Numbered from the stretch's first letter, positions 35,920 through 49,003 are shown. The stretch: DNA of 64,000 nt from Antedon mediterranea (GCF_964355755.1 NC_092673.1:24371001-24435000), one strand, 5' to 3'. A program made the numbers and translations. The notes: a model not told the origin generated them from the sequence alone.

Positions 35920-38365
35920 TTAATGTTTTATTTAAATTTCCAAGACAATTGCTCTTCAGGATACAATGAAATTATCAATGCAAAGTATTGAATTCATTGC
36001 CTATTAAAGAATATAATGATGTGTAGAGATCCTAAGTAGGCCTAGCCTAGTTATGTAGTTATCAACTGAATGTCATTTTCATATTTCCAATAAAGGCAGA
36101 AAGCTTTAATACAAATGATTGCATATTGTCAGCTTAAAAAGATTGTCCAAAGTTCTAACAAATCATTCCCAAGTGTCGTATCTAAATCATTTTTGACAGA
36201 GTGTTGCAATTTCATTTGTACAGTCATGTGCATGGCATTGTAGTCAGTGATTATGCATTCATGTTTTAATAAGAGTATCAATAATTTTCCATTGATCACA
36301 TGGTAAAGATTAAGCAGTGATAATTGGTTGTTTTTCTTCGTCGTCGGTCAGTTGTACTCAAGCATTAGGGAGGTGGTAATTATTGGGTAAGATATATCAA
36401 TGCCTCATTGTTATACAGTATTTAATGCGTACGTATGTTTTATGGCCTTGTTGATATAGGCTGCCATTTTGTGTGCTTTCACAGGGATGTAGGCATTTGT
36501 TTAGTAGTCATAGGCTATAGCCACGGCAATTATTGAATCAATGAAGTTGAAAGATGGAGTGGTTTCTTCCGTACTCTTTAATAGTTTTGATTTATATATC
36601 TATATTTATGCATATGGTGATCAGTATCGCTGTTGGATGAAATTGAATTATAAATAAATGTGGCTTTATTTTTTTTAATGAATGAATATTTCTGTCTATC
36701 CATGAATACAAAACATTATTTTAAAATGTTATTAAAATATAGTATTAAATTGTTATTATTGTTTTAAAATGTTATTATTGTTTTAAAATACCATTTTCTC
36801 ATTGTTGTTGATTATTAAATTGATGAATCATATGTTAGTTGTGAACACATTGTGCAAAATTTATGAGAAAATCTTTGTAAATCCTAGGACTGCCATTACA
36901 ACAGATTATCAGAGAATGCCTAGGCTAAATAAGGGATGCGTGGTATTCAGTAGGCCTATTATTAGTCCTGCAAATGAAGGATAAATATCAACATATTGTT
37001 ATTAATATTTCTTTAGTATATATTTTTCATATTTATATAATATTCATTTTTCCTAAAGGGCATTAAATGTCAATACTACAGTATTACCATATGTAATAAA
37101 ACTCATAAATAAGGATAATTTATTCAGCCATCTCTTCATTTCAAAAACAGGTATAGTCGTCATACACAATATAAATTAATAATGATTATGTATATAGATA
37201 CCGTAGACATCTGGCGCATACTACAGTTTTAATAATAAAGAGCTTTCGTTTTGTAATGACCGACGACAAAACTTGGGCCCCCGCTCCTCACCTTATCGAC
37301 ACATGCTTGATGGTTTCTAGGTCTAGATGATGACACATCGATTGACCTGACCTAGGTTGGTCCTCGGTCGGTCGCAAACTGAACATTCCCTATATTATAA
37401 GAAACAAATACTAGACCACACAAACATCTAATAGCGATTAGCCATACTTAAAAATTTACTGGACGCTAAGATTTTTTAAACCCACCTTTTTTTTCTGAGA
37501 CACATTTATATTATATACCGAAATTGTAATTATAAAGAATGACTAAATAAATGTGAATTGAATTGTTAACAAAATTAAATCCAAAGCAACGCACGCTTCA
37601 CTCGTATTGTAATACATTCCGAGTATTTGCTCCATAAAGTCACAGTAAACTATGTGCACTTTGTATCTGCCTGTAGTAGATCTCTATAATGGGACATCTT
37701 TGTTACACGATAATGTGTCCCCTTATTATGGCTGGAAAAAATGGAGTGAATTGCATTTAGTAGAATATAACTTAACACAGCCTTTTCGCATGGGGCAGTA
37801 GATGAAAGGAGATCGTAATTTATACAAAATATTAATCTGAGCATGCGTATTATCTCAGTATATTCAGTTCCGTTCATTATCGGTACTGTATTTGGTCGAC
37901 AGAAGGAGCAAAGTTATGACATAATTAGCCTGCCTTAAGACAGGAAATGGAAATCTTTAACCGTTTTTTTTTTGCATGTATTGATCGGGTAGTTAAACTT
38001 GGTTAGTTAAAAATGTCTAGAATCCGGATGCCTTCACCAGTTCAAACCATCCAATTTAAAAAATCAAATATCGTACATAAATTGCCCTGCTCCAATTTCA
38101 AAAGCTTATCACATGTTTACAATCCACCCACATAAATAATTCACTCAGAAACAATCGTTAGGAGACTACAAAGCCAATTAAATTCATTAACCAAAATGCA
38201 TTATTTTGTATTTTTATGTCATTTAATAACATTTAGCATTTTAAATCATCCTTTTTGAACCCTGATATTTAGTCATACTGATTTCTAATTAGATCCTTAA
38301 TTTGAAAATTAAAGAGCAAACAAACATGGCATTTAGTTTTACAAGTAGGAGAGGTCTGTAAATGT
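35920..38365. other. No gene seen
   Basis: AT-rich sequence with no supported exon. It holds one GGGACA..TGTCCC type repeat (37688-37728) and scattered TAGGCCTA octamers. Confidence 0.4.
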
Positions 38366-38510
38366 TAAGCTCTGTCTATTTTATGACAAAAAAAACGTGA
38401 TGTTCCCATATATGGACATGATGATGTCATATCACTACCATATTTGGGTACATCACACTTTTTTGACAAACTACAGTACAGTAGTTGGACATTGTAGACA
38501 GAGCCTTAGA
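38366..38510. mobile_element. MITE of the CTCTGTCTACACTATCAAAC family
   Basis: Left end TTAAGCTCTGTCTATTTTATG, right end TTGTAGACAGAGCCTTA. The core is nearly identical to the copy at 7224 (CATATATGGACATGATGATG). Confidence 0.75.
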
Positions 38511-39213
38511 TGTTGAACTTTAAATTATAGGTCATCAGTTCAAAACGTTTGTCGGAAAGTTTCATCCGCTACACTCGATATTCGACATTGCTTTTATTTA
38601 TCCCATGAGTATAGTGGGTACTAAGAAGTACTAGTAATGCCATTTATGCTCAATGGAACATTTAAGCTATTCTGGGAAGTATGTGTACCAATGTTAAATT
38701 ACTGGGGATGCTTTACATGGAAATTGTGAGCTACATTTCATGATGGTACAGTACGTGAAGGACAAACGGAAAACGTATTGTCCCCAAAAACATGAAAAGA
38801 TTAATTAATTACTTGCCCAATTAACACTTTGAATAGGTTATTTTGTAGTATTAATAAAGATAATCAGTTTGGTAGAAAAAAGACAACAAAAATGTTTTTA
38901 CTTAAAAATTACTTTTCAATATCATAGCTTAATTCTGTATTTCACACCAAAACATGAAAAATAAAAATGAATAAAATCAAAATAATGATTTAGAAAAGTC
39001 ATTTTAAAAGACAAAATGAATGTTAAAAACTATAGCTGAAAGTGTAATACTTACAGGCTTCAATATAGCTGTTCTTTGACTTGTTGTTTATATTAGTATA
39101 TAAAAATTGGATATGGGAAAAAAAGTAAATAATTATTCATTATGACTTGTGTGACATTAAAATATGTCTATTCAACAAAATATTAGTTTTTTTCAGGAAG
39201 ACAATTACTTTAA

Positions 39214-39546
39214 AGATGTACTGTCCCTCTGAAAAAATAATTCTTAAAAATTTGTTTGTTGAATATGCAATTTTAATGTCACCTAATAGTTATTCACTTT
39301 GACCAAAAATTGGATCAGAAAAAAATTTATTTACATAAAAAAACTGTAATTTAAAGCCAAAAAAAATACTAAAATTGGCTACCAGCCAATGGGGTTTTGG
39401 TTAATTTAACCATTTATTTTGAAGTGTTTCCGGTTTTTTTTTCTGCGGAAGTGATAAACTTTATTAAAACTACAAAATAATCTATTGAAAGTCTGATTTT
39501 ATTAATCTTTATTTTTCATGTTTTTGGAGGACACTACATCTTTAAA
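39214..39546 (+). repeat. MITE-like repeat, second copy of the 21066 family
   Basis: Ends AAAGATGTACTGTCCCTCTG and GGAGGACACTACATCTTTAA are inverted. Internal words match 21066-21356. A reverse fragment of the right end lies at about 38776-38875, and the spacer of the foldback at 16347 carries the central part. Confidence 0.75.
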
Positions 39547-40465
39547 TGAACACAAATTTGTACATTTTACCTAATACAAAATATAGCATTCACAGTATTT
39601 ATAAACAATTTATTGTGCATTTATTAAATTGTTGAATAATCAACGGCTTATGCAATATGATGTAATATTATTTTATCTCGCATATGTCATTGTATTGTCG
39701 ATATGCCCTTGGGAATCTGTCAAACAGACGCCAGAAAAAAAATACAACAAATCAAATGCATTGTTTATATAACAACAAAAAGCTTTTAAATTTTATCTTT
39801 AATATATTTGAATTCTTATTTGATGGTTACAGATAAAATATATGAAGAAAAAAATATGTTTTATTTAAAAAATGTTATAGATTGTAATTCATTCTAATGT
39901 GTTAAATAAAATAAAAAATAATTAATATCTGGTTTTGATGGTCACTGAACGGTCTTGATTATTTTCTGTGTAAATTATTCCCTAAGGTTAAACAGAATTC
40001 ATTGGCTTTAAATTTGTTAAAAAGAATTTGAATTCAAATGAAGTTCAAGGTACCGATGTAATGTACGTTGAACTATTAAGGATCAGTGTGCTTCAGGCTA
40101 TGATGTTTATAGCACGAATAGTAGAAAGGTTGCATGTAGGCCTGCTTTAAACCGCAGTCGATTGGCGGTTAGGATACGAGAACATCTGCAAACCACAGTC
40201 ATCCACTCCTTAGCTATAGTTCTCGTATAAAACATTTTCTTGGATAAGGACTTAAAACTGAAGGTCCGGTATACACATTTGACTTGTGTAGACTTTGAAA
40301 TAACTCTGTGCATCTTCAGAAAGAGTGTGAAAATGGGGTTCTTGTCCCATTTCGTTTATAACTCTGTTGGGCTAACACCCCTACCTGTTAAATCACTTAA
40401 TTTGGAAACCACCAAGAGTTGTCCTATGTCCCAATGAAATGAAAAGGGATTGAATACTGTTTAAC

Positions 40466-41750
40466 AGTGGCGGATCTAGTGTGGGGCGTACGCGCCCCCC
40501 CCCCCCCCCCCCTATTTTTTAAAGATTTTTTTTTTTTTTTTTTTAAATTAAATAGATTTTAAAAACACGTATCGTTTCGACTGTCATTTTCATAGTGAAA
40601 ATAGTATGTCGGAGCACATCGTCAGCTTGATCGCATTTCACCAAGCATGTACGTTGACATACTATCAATCTCTAGCGTTACCAACGATCATTCACAGTTA
40701 AGTGTAAAACTAAAAGGAACAAGTTGATAAAAGCCACGTGGTGAGCTTGGTTGCGTTTTACTAAGCAGGTCGGCATCCTTTGTGATCGTCACTCCCGTAT
40801 TGTAGAGTAGCGGTACGTACCTCCGACGATCAATAGAGTTTATGAAGTCACATGGTCAGTGCTACACTACGCGCCCATTTATTAAATACAATAAAAACAA
40901 AGGCTAGGACTGTAGTGCCTATGAAAATTATCCCGTTAGGCCTATATTTTATTAAAACATATTACTATTAAAATATTAACAATGCTGCATGCAGAATTTC
41001 ATGACCCTTGTAGTGTTTTATTTGCTTTTCCGTCGATGATTCTCATAAACAAATCGCGATGACAAAAGGGGTGTTTTGTTTTTTTCAAATCACTAAATAT
41101 AATGTAATGATGATCGAGCCGGACCGCTAATTTTTAAACGATCGTTTAAACCAGGTCGTTGAATATGCCGTGATTTTAATTGTCAAAACCATGATCGTCA
41201 GTCGATGGCTCGGAGTTTCGATAAATCTTGCGTCGCATGTGTTGCGTGGTGGTGGAAAACACTCTCAGCAAGTTTGCTTCATTAATATGCATGAGACTCT
41301 GTGACGACCCGCTTTAACGTGACGTCATTTTACTTTAGCTGCATGGATGATGGATGCGAAGAAGTAGTCACCGTGATCGACCCGGCGCGCGTGTAAGAAA
41401 ATAATACCGGCCTAGGCTAGGACAAGTTTATGCTTATATAAAAGCTGAAAAACATCGTCGCGTTGTAAAAATTTAGATGTAAAGTACAGGCAAGTTGTTA
41501 TCTTGCTTTGGTACCCTAGGTAAGTATCAGCTGCATGTTCCACATGTCGTAATTTGCGAGCTTTAGAGTGTTTGGTAAATGACATTATGAATTGTTTGTA
41601 AATCGTTTTAAACGACTTACAATGCGCTAGAACGCCAAAATTTCCAGCCGACCGGGGGCCCTTGCCGGCCCCGTGGCCCCCAGCCAATGTTTGCTCGCTT
41701 CGCTGGCAAAGCTACGCCCCCCCCTATTTCTAAATCCTGGATCCGCCCCT
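40466..41750. mobile_element. Nonautonomous hAT-like element, 1285 bp, with 8-bp target duplication
   Basis: Inverted ends AGTGGCGGATCTAG and (right, reverse-complemented) AGGGGCGGATCCAG, each followed by a C/G-rich GGGGCG-type run. Flanks TGTTTAAC (40458-40465) and GGTTTAAC (41751-41758) form an 8-bp duplication with one mismatch, as expected for hAT. Homopolymer runs of C and T lie at about 40492-40550. No transposase frame was recognised inside. Confidence 0.85.
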
Positions 41751-41759
41751 GGTTTAACC

Positions 41760-43060
41760 TACTACTACCTACTAATTAACCTTTGCATTCTAAACTATAA
41801 GTTCGGTTCCTTTTAAGATACAACGCACGTCCACAGTTTCAGGTTGTTCTGTCTATCGAAAGAAGCATTTGATATGATAAATGGCTATTGAATTAATCTT
41901 TTAGCTCAGGTATAGCAGTTTTTTACCGGGTACTAGTTGTAGATCACGATTTGACCCAAGGCCTTGTTATAGAAGTGAACATAACACCATCAGTTAAATA
42001 TAATAAAGGTTGTAGAAAACAATGATTAACATAAATGAATATTTAACAATGCGTTTTCTTTGAAACAAAGTAACAATATAATAATATTGATTGATGGACA
42101 CAATATATACCCTGATGAACTGCAAAGACCAATCATACAGAATTACAATTGATTTATAGTATTGATGTAACTGTATTAATCTTTCATAAAGCGTTATATC
42201 TTTATGGATGTCTATCAGTGTGACGTAATGGTCGACCCTGAAGTGGTAGTGAACTTATTGATACAAAAAGCCAGCTCACGTGCAGTTGAGTTTGTAATCA
42301 TCACAAGAACAGATCTCATATATTAGGTGTATTATATGATTACAATTGTTGTGGTACTGTAGTCTATAAAACAGGACTGACAAAACAATGAACTTGTAAG
42401 TATATCATTACATTGCATTAAATATAAATGCAATGTTGTTTTGTGGGACATGGGTGAGGAGTTCTGCTGATTTCTCTGTTGGGTTTGATGTGCCAAATCT
42501 ACAAGAAACCAGTTTAGTACCAAGAGCAGACCTGATAATGACACCTTTTTGTATGCAAATTAGCTAAACACAAGTGCATTCTACATTAAAATGTAGGGAA
42601 AATATTCATACAAAAGTAAGTGGTGTTGACCAGTTTTATCCTGCAAATGTAGTCTAGGTATAATACCCAAGGTGTGTGAATTACACCCCTCCCCTCCCCT
42701 TCTCCCATCTCAAAGTATTGTAGTTGGAGATATCTAGATGGATGAGGAAACATTTTAGTGATGTTGTATGAGAGGAAGTGTTCAAAGAAATTAAGACTCC
42801 AATTGCGTCTCTTACCTGTGCATCCAATTACTGTACGCTAATTATCTGTGCAAGTTATGATCCTGGTGGCGGTAGAGGTAAATTTGTTCTTCAAGAAAGT
42901 GTGTTTTAAGGTTTAATAAAGAAATAACCAACAGGGTGGAGTGTCTGAAGAATTGATTTTAAACATTTTTAATACATTGGTTGGGGTGCATTCTCGCTTC
43001 CTCCATATACATAGTACAGTAAAATCAAAGTGCGATTCAATTTTAATAATAATAATAGTT
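41760..43060. other. No gene seen
   Basis: Sequence without a supported exon or a clear repeat boundary. The only regular feature is a CCCCTCCC-rich patch near 42690. Confidence 0.35.
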
Positions 43061-43062
43061 CA

Positions 43063-43610
43063 TTCTTATACATATATATATCAGCAGAGCTGATAATGAT
43101 GATGAAGGGCTAGTGTTGCCCGAAAGCTCTGCTAACTTTTCTGGCTGTTTACTTTATCGTTTTGATTTAGCTTTTCGCTTTTTTTTTTGTATCTCCATTA
43201 AGATCCAGCCACTGATACCCACAGCATTGTCATTTTTTTTCAGTAATTTGCCTTTGGATTTATATTTAACAATATATATATATATATATATATAAATCCA
43301 AAGGCAAATTACTGAAAAAATTTCAATGTTGTGGGTATCAGTGGCTGGATCTCAATGGAGATACAAACAAAAAAGCGAAAAGCTATTATATATATATATA
43401 TATAAATAAATAAAATAACATCCAAAGGCAAATTACTGAAAAAAATGACAATGCTAGCAAGTGCTGCCTGGGTGGACAGAAATAAAAGAAATATAACAAA
43501 GGGAGACAGGGTGGAGTTTGAATAAGAGTAGAAAACAAAGAAGCTAGCTTGGTAGAGATATAAACAATTTAGGAGGACAAACACGCAAGAAAACATCCTC
43601 CTATCAAGAC
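43063..43610. mobile_element. Penelope-like remnants in inverted and direct arrangement with hammerhead-like core
   Basis: 43085-43262 (+) and 43293-43383 (-) are inverted copies sharing AAATCCAAAGGCAAATTACTG, separated by a (TA)n tract. A third, internally deleted copy runs 43421-43600. The + copy carries TGATGAAGGGC, a TAGTGTT loop, GCCCGAAAGCTCTGCTAAC at about 43098-43136. It shows an intact GAAA, where the 9-kb copy has GTAA. Confidence 0.5.
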
Positions 43611-43805
43611 ACAACTTTGCCCTGATTATAGCTGCACTATAGTATAGTGCAGCTATAATCAGGGCAAAGTTGCGTCTTGATCTAACCGGTACCCATTTTA
43701 TACACCTGGGTGGAGAGAGGCAAATGTAAGTAAATTGTTTGGCCTAAGAATACAAGCAATGCGACGAGAGTTGGATTCGAACCATCAGTAATCCAACATC
43801 AACAC
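43604..43805 (-). mobile_element. Reverse SINE with 38-bp head-to-head palindrome at one end
   Basis: 43681-43805, read on the minus strand, gives GGTTCGAATCCAAC (B box), GCCTCTCTCCACCCAGGTG and GGGTACCGGTTAGATC, matching the SINE at 32362. At the junction, 43604-43641 and 43643-43680 form a palindrome with one mismatch and a single central base. Confidence 0.82.
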
Positions 43806-43859
43806 TCACTGAGCACACAATGTATTCAATACTGAATGTTTTCCCCTGCGTGTATATTA

Positions 43860-45870
43860 TTATTAGGTATCCTTTCGCTCTATAGGTTAGGGACAAAAGA
43901 CAAGTGTTCACTATAGCAACATTAAGTCGTAATTTGCAATAAAGAATCTTTCCCTATGGTTAAACGTGCAGTATTATATACATTATGCTATATACATGCT
44001 ATATACAGTAGTAACGATTTGATAAATGTCGAAGATTTATTTTTTATCTTAAAAAAATGAAAAGTGATTTTAAAGTTGTCAATAAGATTTTATTTTTTTT
44101 TTCAATGTCGTAAGTAAGTTTATCAAGCAATTCATTTATTTTATTCATTTCATTATTTTTTATAAACAATCAATTTATTTTTAAACAATCAATTTCTGTC
44201 CTACTTGTACAGATTTACTTGCAACAAGCATTTACAAATTTCATTACCATTTTATATCGATTTCTTTTTAATCTATTTCTTGCATCTGTATGTTGTCTCT
44301 TTATCTTGAATTACTGTTTTTCATCCACAAGTGATATCTAAGATGTTTCTAGTGTAATTTAATATACTCTATTAAAGCCTATGCATTACTTTACATAATA
44401 CTAGATATTGTCTATTGCACTTGTATATCATGAACTACAAATGCATTCTATAATTGAGAATATATTTCAGTAAAGTCAAATGTGTTTCCAAATGAAAGTG
44501 GAGTAAAGTTGAGATATCGCTATGATTTGGGAGTAGCATAAACAATTGAATTATGTCTATTTTCTCTCAATACCACCACAACTATCTAAGCCTTCTTTTC
44601 AACCAAATGAGGGTGGGTACATGTGCGACTGCCAAACTGTGACTATGACACTTCTATTCAGAGGACACCTCTATTAAAGGGACACTTTCCTATGAAACAA
44701 TTAGAAGAAATATGTTTTAATATTACATAAATATTTATTCAGGGGATGCTATACCTCTTTTTAGAGGACACTTCATTGAGACCCGAAGCAAGGCTTTGAT
44801 ATGGGTTCTAGTCCAACTTATAAATTATATACCTCCCACTTTTGTTCATACTGGTAAATATTAAAGGAAAATATAATGTAGTGTGTAAAACTAGTAAATA
44901 TGAGATGATATACATATATTTTAACACTTTTACTTTATTTATATAAATTCATATTATTTATGTATTATGATACATATTACAAGCACTTAGGTTCAAAGAC
45001 ACAATTTAAATGACATTAAACTGTGTTTGTGGCTTTTCACGTAAACACATCAATACTAGAGGAAATAATTATTCATTATTTTGTAATGTGAGTGTGTATG
45101 TTAGTGATCAATACAGCATACAGTGTATTGCATTTCTTAATTAACAAATAATATGTAATCAACATATTTATTAATTAAATTTGGGTCGGCCAGGCTTAGG
45201 CAACATGACATTTTTTAGGGCTATGGTAATAAAATTGATCATCCTACCACCACCAAAAAAAATGTGACCCCACATTGGACCCTTAACTTTTGTTATTTAC
45301 CCCTTTCTACGCACTATACTGTATTGCTAAATTTTATAAGAGTAAAGTTCATTGTACTGTTAATAACAAAATCATTAATTTTTCCAAATCTTTACACCAT
45401 ATGCCTACAGTCTTTAAGCTCAACACTATCAAGGTTTATCGTAAACATTAATCATTAAATATTAATATAGTAATATAAATTTTTCAGATAAGTTTTTGAT
45501 AAATTGTCAGTGTGGCAAGAATATATACATCAGTAATTATCATTTCGCAGCTTTTGCTCATAAATGTGTATTCGACACGTTTCAGCATTAACAATAACTG
45601 TATAAGCTATCCATGTTGGTTTTAGTGCAAGACTGCAAATTAACCTGTCGCCAAAGGATTACAAGATAAATGGTCATTTATTGCCATAATCATGTGTTTC
45701 CATTGTAAATTTACATTTCACAGTATGCATACTGACCAGGATATGTGTAAAAATCAAATGGCTAAAACCTTTTAAAAAGATTTTATTCTGCTATATATAT
45801 GTAGAAGAATTAAAAGGTCTATTTTTGTTGATTCATTTCTAGAATCGTATATTTATTCCAATCGGTCAAA
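43860..45870. other. No gene seen
   Basis: AT-rich sequence without a supported exon. GGACAC/GTGTCC-type repeat pieces lie at about 44655-44780. Confidence 0.35.
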
Positions 45871-45876
45871 CTAACT

Positions 45877-46308
45877 GCAGCCTCAATCCACTGGACTTTA
45901 TTAGTTAAATTGAACCTTCTGATGCTGGTTACAATTTTCTCAAGTGTAAATTAACCCAGACCAATGGTTAATTTAACCAATGTCTGGCCACTAGCTTGGT
46001 CTTGGTAAAATTACAGTAACCATACTAATGTAAAAAACCCTATCTAAATGTACTGACCTTCATCATGCAACAAAATCAGTGTTTTTAACATCATGGTTAC
46101 ATTTTGATTAAGTACAAACTATGATCAAATTTACCAATGACCTCGGGTAAAGTTACATTTTAATAAACCATTTTGCAAGTCCAGTGCGAACAAGGCTTTA
46201 ATTTTTACGGTTAATTTTTTGTTTTTAAAAACTGTTTGAAATTATTCATGCAGACAGTGGTAAAATTTACTGATCAATTGAATTTGAAAGTCCAGTGCGA
46301 ATAAGACT
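45877..46308. repeat. MITE-like repeat with duplicated right end
   Basis: Left TCCACTGGACTTTATTAG; right end GCAAGTCCAGTGCGAACAAG at about 46174, repeated as AAAGTCCAGTGCGAATAAG at about 46288. This suggests one element inserted into, or partially duplicated beside, another copy. Confidence 0.5.
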
Positions 46309-46901
46309 TTAAAGGCCAGGTGTGGGCAAAAAATTTCTATTGATCATACATTCCAATAATTATCGATCTATAGTTTCCCCTATGTTTCATAATTTTTGGG
46401 ATTTTATTTGTGTTGCAGGAGCTTTTTGAAAATTAGCACTTTCATATCAGTGGGGGGATAGTTCAAATTACACAGTAAAATCTCTATTCTTCTGTACACA
46501 AATTTTGAAAAAAGAGAGGCATTTTAAAAAGCTATGAAAAATAAACGGTGTGGTAAAAAATGTTATCAGATGACTAAATATAGGTAATATAACTTGAATT
46601 TTACATTTCTGGTATTTTTATTCAACTTCAGAATTTTATTTTCATGCTATAGCAAAAATTATCCACCGTATATCCACCATCTTTTTTCACCTTCTAGGGA
46701 GTCACCAGACATGTTATTACATTATGGAACTACTGAAAAAAAGTCTTCCTGGTTTTTTTGGCAGAATTTTGCCAAATTTTGTATTTGACCATATTAGGGG
46801 AAATTCATGGTTTTTCATCTTGATTTCTGTTACAAATATTTGATTTATGTACAATTAACCAGATATTATATTTAAAATTCATGCCTGTACTTGAGCTTTA
46901 A
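46309..46901 (+). repeat. Full copy of a repeat also at 60583-60905 and 4687-4872
   Basis: Ends TAAAGGCCAGGTGTGGGC and (reverse-complemented) TTAAAGCTCAAGTACAGGC are weakly inverted. The internal block TATCCACCGTATATCCACC..CTTCTAGGGAGTCACCAGAC is shared with the reverse copy near 60765-60825. No coding potential. Confidence 0.7.
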
Positions 46902-47091
46902 GCAATTTAGCTTGATAAAATTGCAGAGAATGTGATGTGGGTTTAAGTCCCACCTGAGAACAAATGTCTTCCACAGTCTATTTTCATATCAGGTTATGCA
47001 AATTTTCTACCATAAATTCACTAACAAGAACTCAATAGATAACCCAATTGTTTTCATGGTACAATAATTATTTAATTATTCCCATTTCGTC

Positions 47092-47202
47092 ATGGAAACG
47101 TTTAATAACGACGCAATAATTGATTTTGTCATTTTTAGAAATGTAAGGATGATGTCTCTACCTGAAGGAAAGTTGTATCACACACCAGAGTTAGAATATA
47201 AG
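47092..47202 (+). CDS. Candidate alternative first exon (37 codons) for the 55461 terminal exon
   Basis: ATG at 47092 (CGTCATGGA) opens 37 codons ending LPEGKLYHTPELEYK, followed by a GTATTT donor in phase 0, which would join in frame to the acceptor at 55461. An acceptor-like CATTTTTAG inside it (before 47138) means it could instead be an internal exon entered in phase 2. No similarity is recognised. Support is splice signal, phase and a protein-like end only. Confidence 0.25.
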
Positions 47203-48339
47203 GTATTTATATCAAGAAACATTTCAACTTTTATCTGCATACAGTGTCACTTAAATTCTAGGAAAAACATATTAAGTTTATTATTCTAGATTTCTCATCA
47301 TTAGGGCGTTTGGTTTCTTTTTCGTAGCTACCTGCATATTGTTGACGGCATAGAAATAGACAGTTCTGTCATTATTATGTGTTTGAAATCAATGCATTTA
47401 AATTTTCCTGCTGATCCTATATCATTCTAAATTTATTTCAGTTAAGATAATTGGATTGCTAACTCTTGAAAATCTTGTTTACCTCAGCAGTGCCAATCCC
47501 AAATTTTCTTTTTTGTTTGTTTTACATTATTGGTCAACAAAATAAATTGAGTTATTTTATTGAAATTTGCTGCATAGAGTGGGTTTTAAATTTGTAAAAT
47601 GGGATGGAAGTAAAAATATATAGTTTACAAACCAATCAAATAGGTAAAAGGTGTGTACGCACACACTTTGAGTGTATAAGAGGAGAAACCACCTCATCAT
47701 ATTGGTTAGGCTGAGAAATTAAAGTCTGCCAGTTGCTGCAAACTACAATGTTCATTTTTACACTTCTGACATATATCCAGTTTAATGACACTCATGATTT
47801 GAAAACTTTGATAGTTAATTTTGATCTTTGTTTACATTATATATACATATTATATTTGTCCTTATAAAATTCTGAGTACAGTACTTTCGAGTGTCAGGTG
47901 TCATGTTCATCTTTTTTGTATTTTATGTGTAAAGAAAAGTGCTAAATTATAATTTAGGACTATGTAATATAATTCCATAGTAAATGTCATTTGAAATATC
48001 AATCTCAACAAACTGAGTCGAGTTGTGCATACACAAGTTCACAGGCTAGATTTTTACAAAGGTTTATTTCCTCAAAACATAGTATGAAAAGGGAATTTCA
48101 GGAAAAAGAGGAATCTTGGGCGTTGGAAAACAATGTTCTAAGCACTGCACTCTCTTTTTCTCTCACCAACAACCTTTCTCCTTCCCCTTTCTACTTTGTA
48201 GCTGTCTTGAATGAGCACCCAAGCTGTTACACATGTTTAAGATTTTGTCCATTTAATAGAGTTGTTGCCTTAATAGGGATTGGCCATAGTTTTAAAACAT
48301 ATATTTTCCCTTGTTTGTTTCTTATGAAAGATGTAGGTG

Positions 48340-48460
48340 CAACGTAAATCTTATTTGACTAATCACAAGTGATGGATTATTCGAACTGTTGCTTGTCATT
48401 GGTAAATTCACTTGCATTACGCTTACATCCCTCTGGGAACAAAGCATAAGCACCTAAACG
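48340..48460. mobile_element. Copy of the GGTTCCCACT MITE family
   Basis: Contains GACTAATCACAAGTGATGG, ATTATTCGAAC, CACTTGCATTACGCTTAC and CTGGGAACAAAGC. These match the subterminal and terminal words of copies at 61400 and 61865. Confidence 0.55.
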
Positions 48461-48763
48461 GAATCTTTCGCATTTCGAGGGGTTCGGTAGATGCGATGTT
48501 AATTTCAACAGGTGTACTACATTGTACATTATAATTGTGTATGTGCTTTGTTTATACTTTCAGGGCTAACAACCCAGCCTTTTGAAACTTTTCTTGTTAA
48601 TTATACCATACTCTCACAAAGCTTATTTGAAAATGGAAAGTGGCAAGGTATTTTAAACCAAACATCTCTTCTTGTTGTGTAGTTATAGCTTCATCTGACA
48701 ATGTTACTCTAATATTTATATATATATATATATATACACATTGAATGACACTCAAACTACCCT

Positions 48764-49003
48764 TTAGCTCTGTCTACACTATCAAACTACTTTTAAAAAT
48801 GTGTGATATGCCCAAATATGGTAGTAATACGCTTAAATATAGTAGTGATATGCTTAAATATGGTAGTGATATGCTTAAATATGGTAGTGATATGCTTAAA
48901 TATGGTAGTGATATGCTTAAATATGATAGAGATATTACATCATCATGTCCATATATAGGCACATTTTTTTCACATAAAGTTTGATAGTGTGGATAGAGCT
49001 TTA
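48764..49003. mobile_element. MITE of the CTCTGTCTACACTATCAAAC family with internal 21-bp tandem expansion
   Basis: Ends TAGCTCTGTCTACACTATC and TTTGATAGTGTGGATAGAGC. The centre (48805-48940) has about six tandem units of GATATGCTTAAATATGGTAGT, making this copy 240 bp against about 150 in its relatives. Translation gives repeated MLKYGSD (+) or LPYLSIS (-), which is not a real protein. Confidence 0.9.

Noticed and set aside
46920-46970. Possible tRNA or SINE B box (GGTTTAAGTCCCACC)
   Set aside because: No A box at proper spacing and no cloverleaf could be drawn.
34440-47090. Search for exons linking the 32110 exon (phase 1) to 47138 (phase 2); for example an open stretch after TTTCAG at about 44470
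   Set aside because: The 44470 stretch (VKSNVFPNESG...) enters in the right phase, but none of its donors leaves in phase 2, so the link is not supported.
48774-48984. Frames encoding repeated MLKYGSD or LPYLSIS peptides
   Set aside because: They arise from tandem 21-bp units inside a MITE; no start context or conservation argues for translation.
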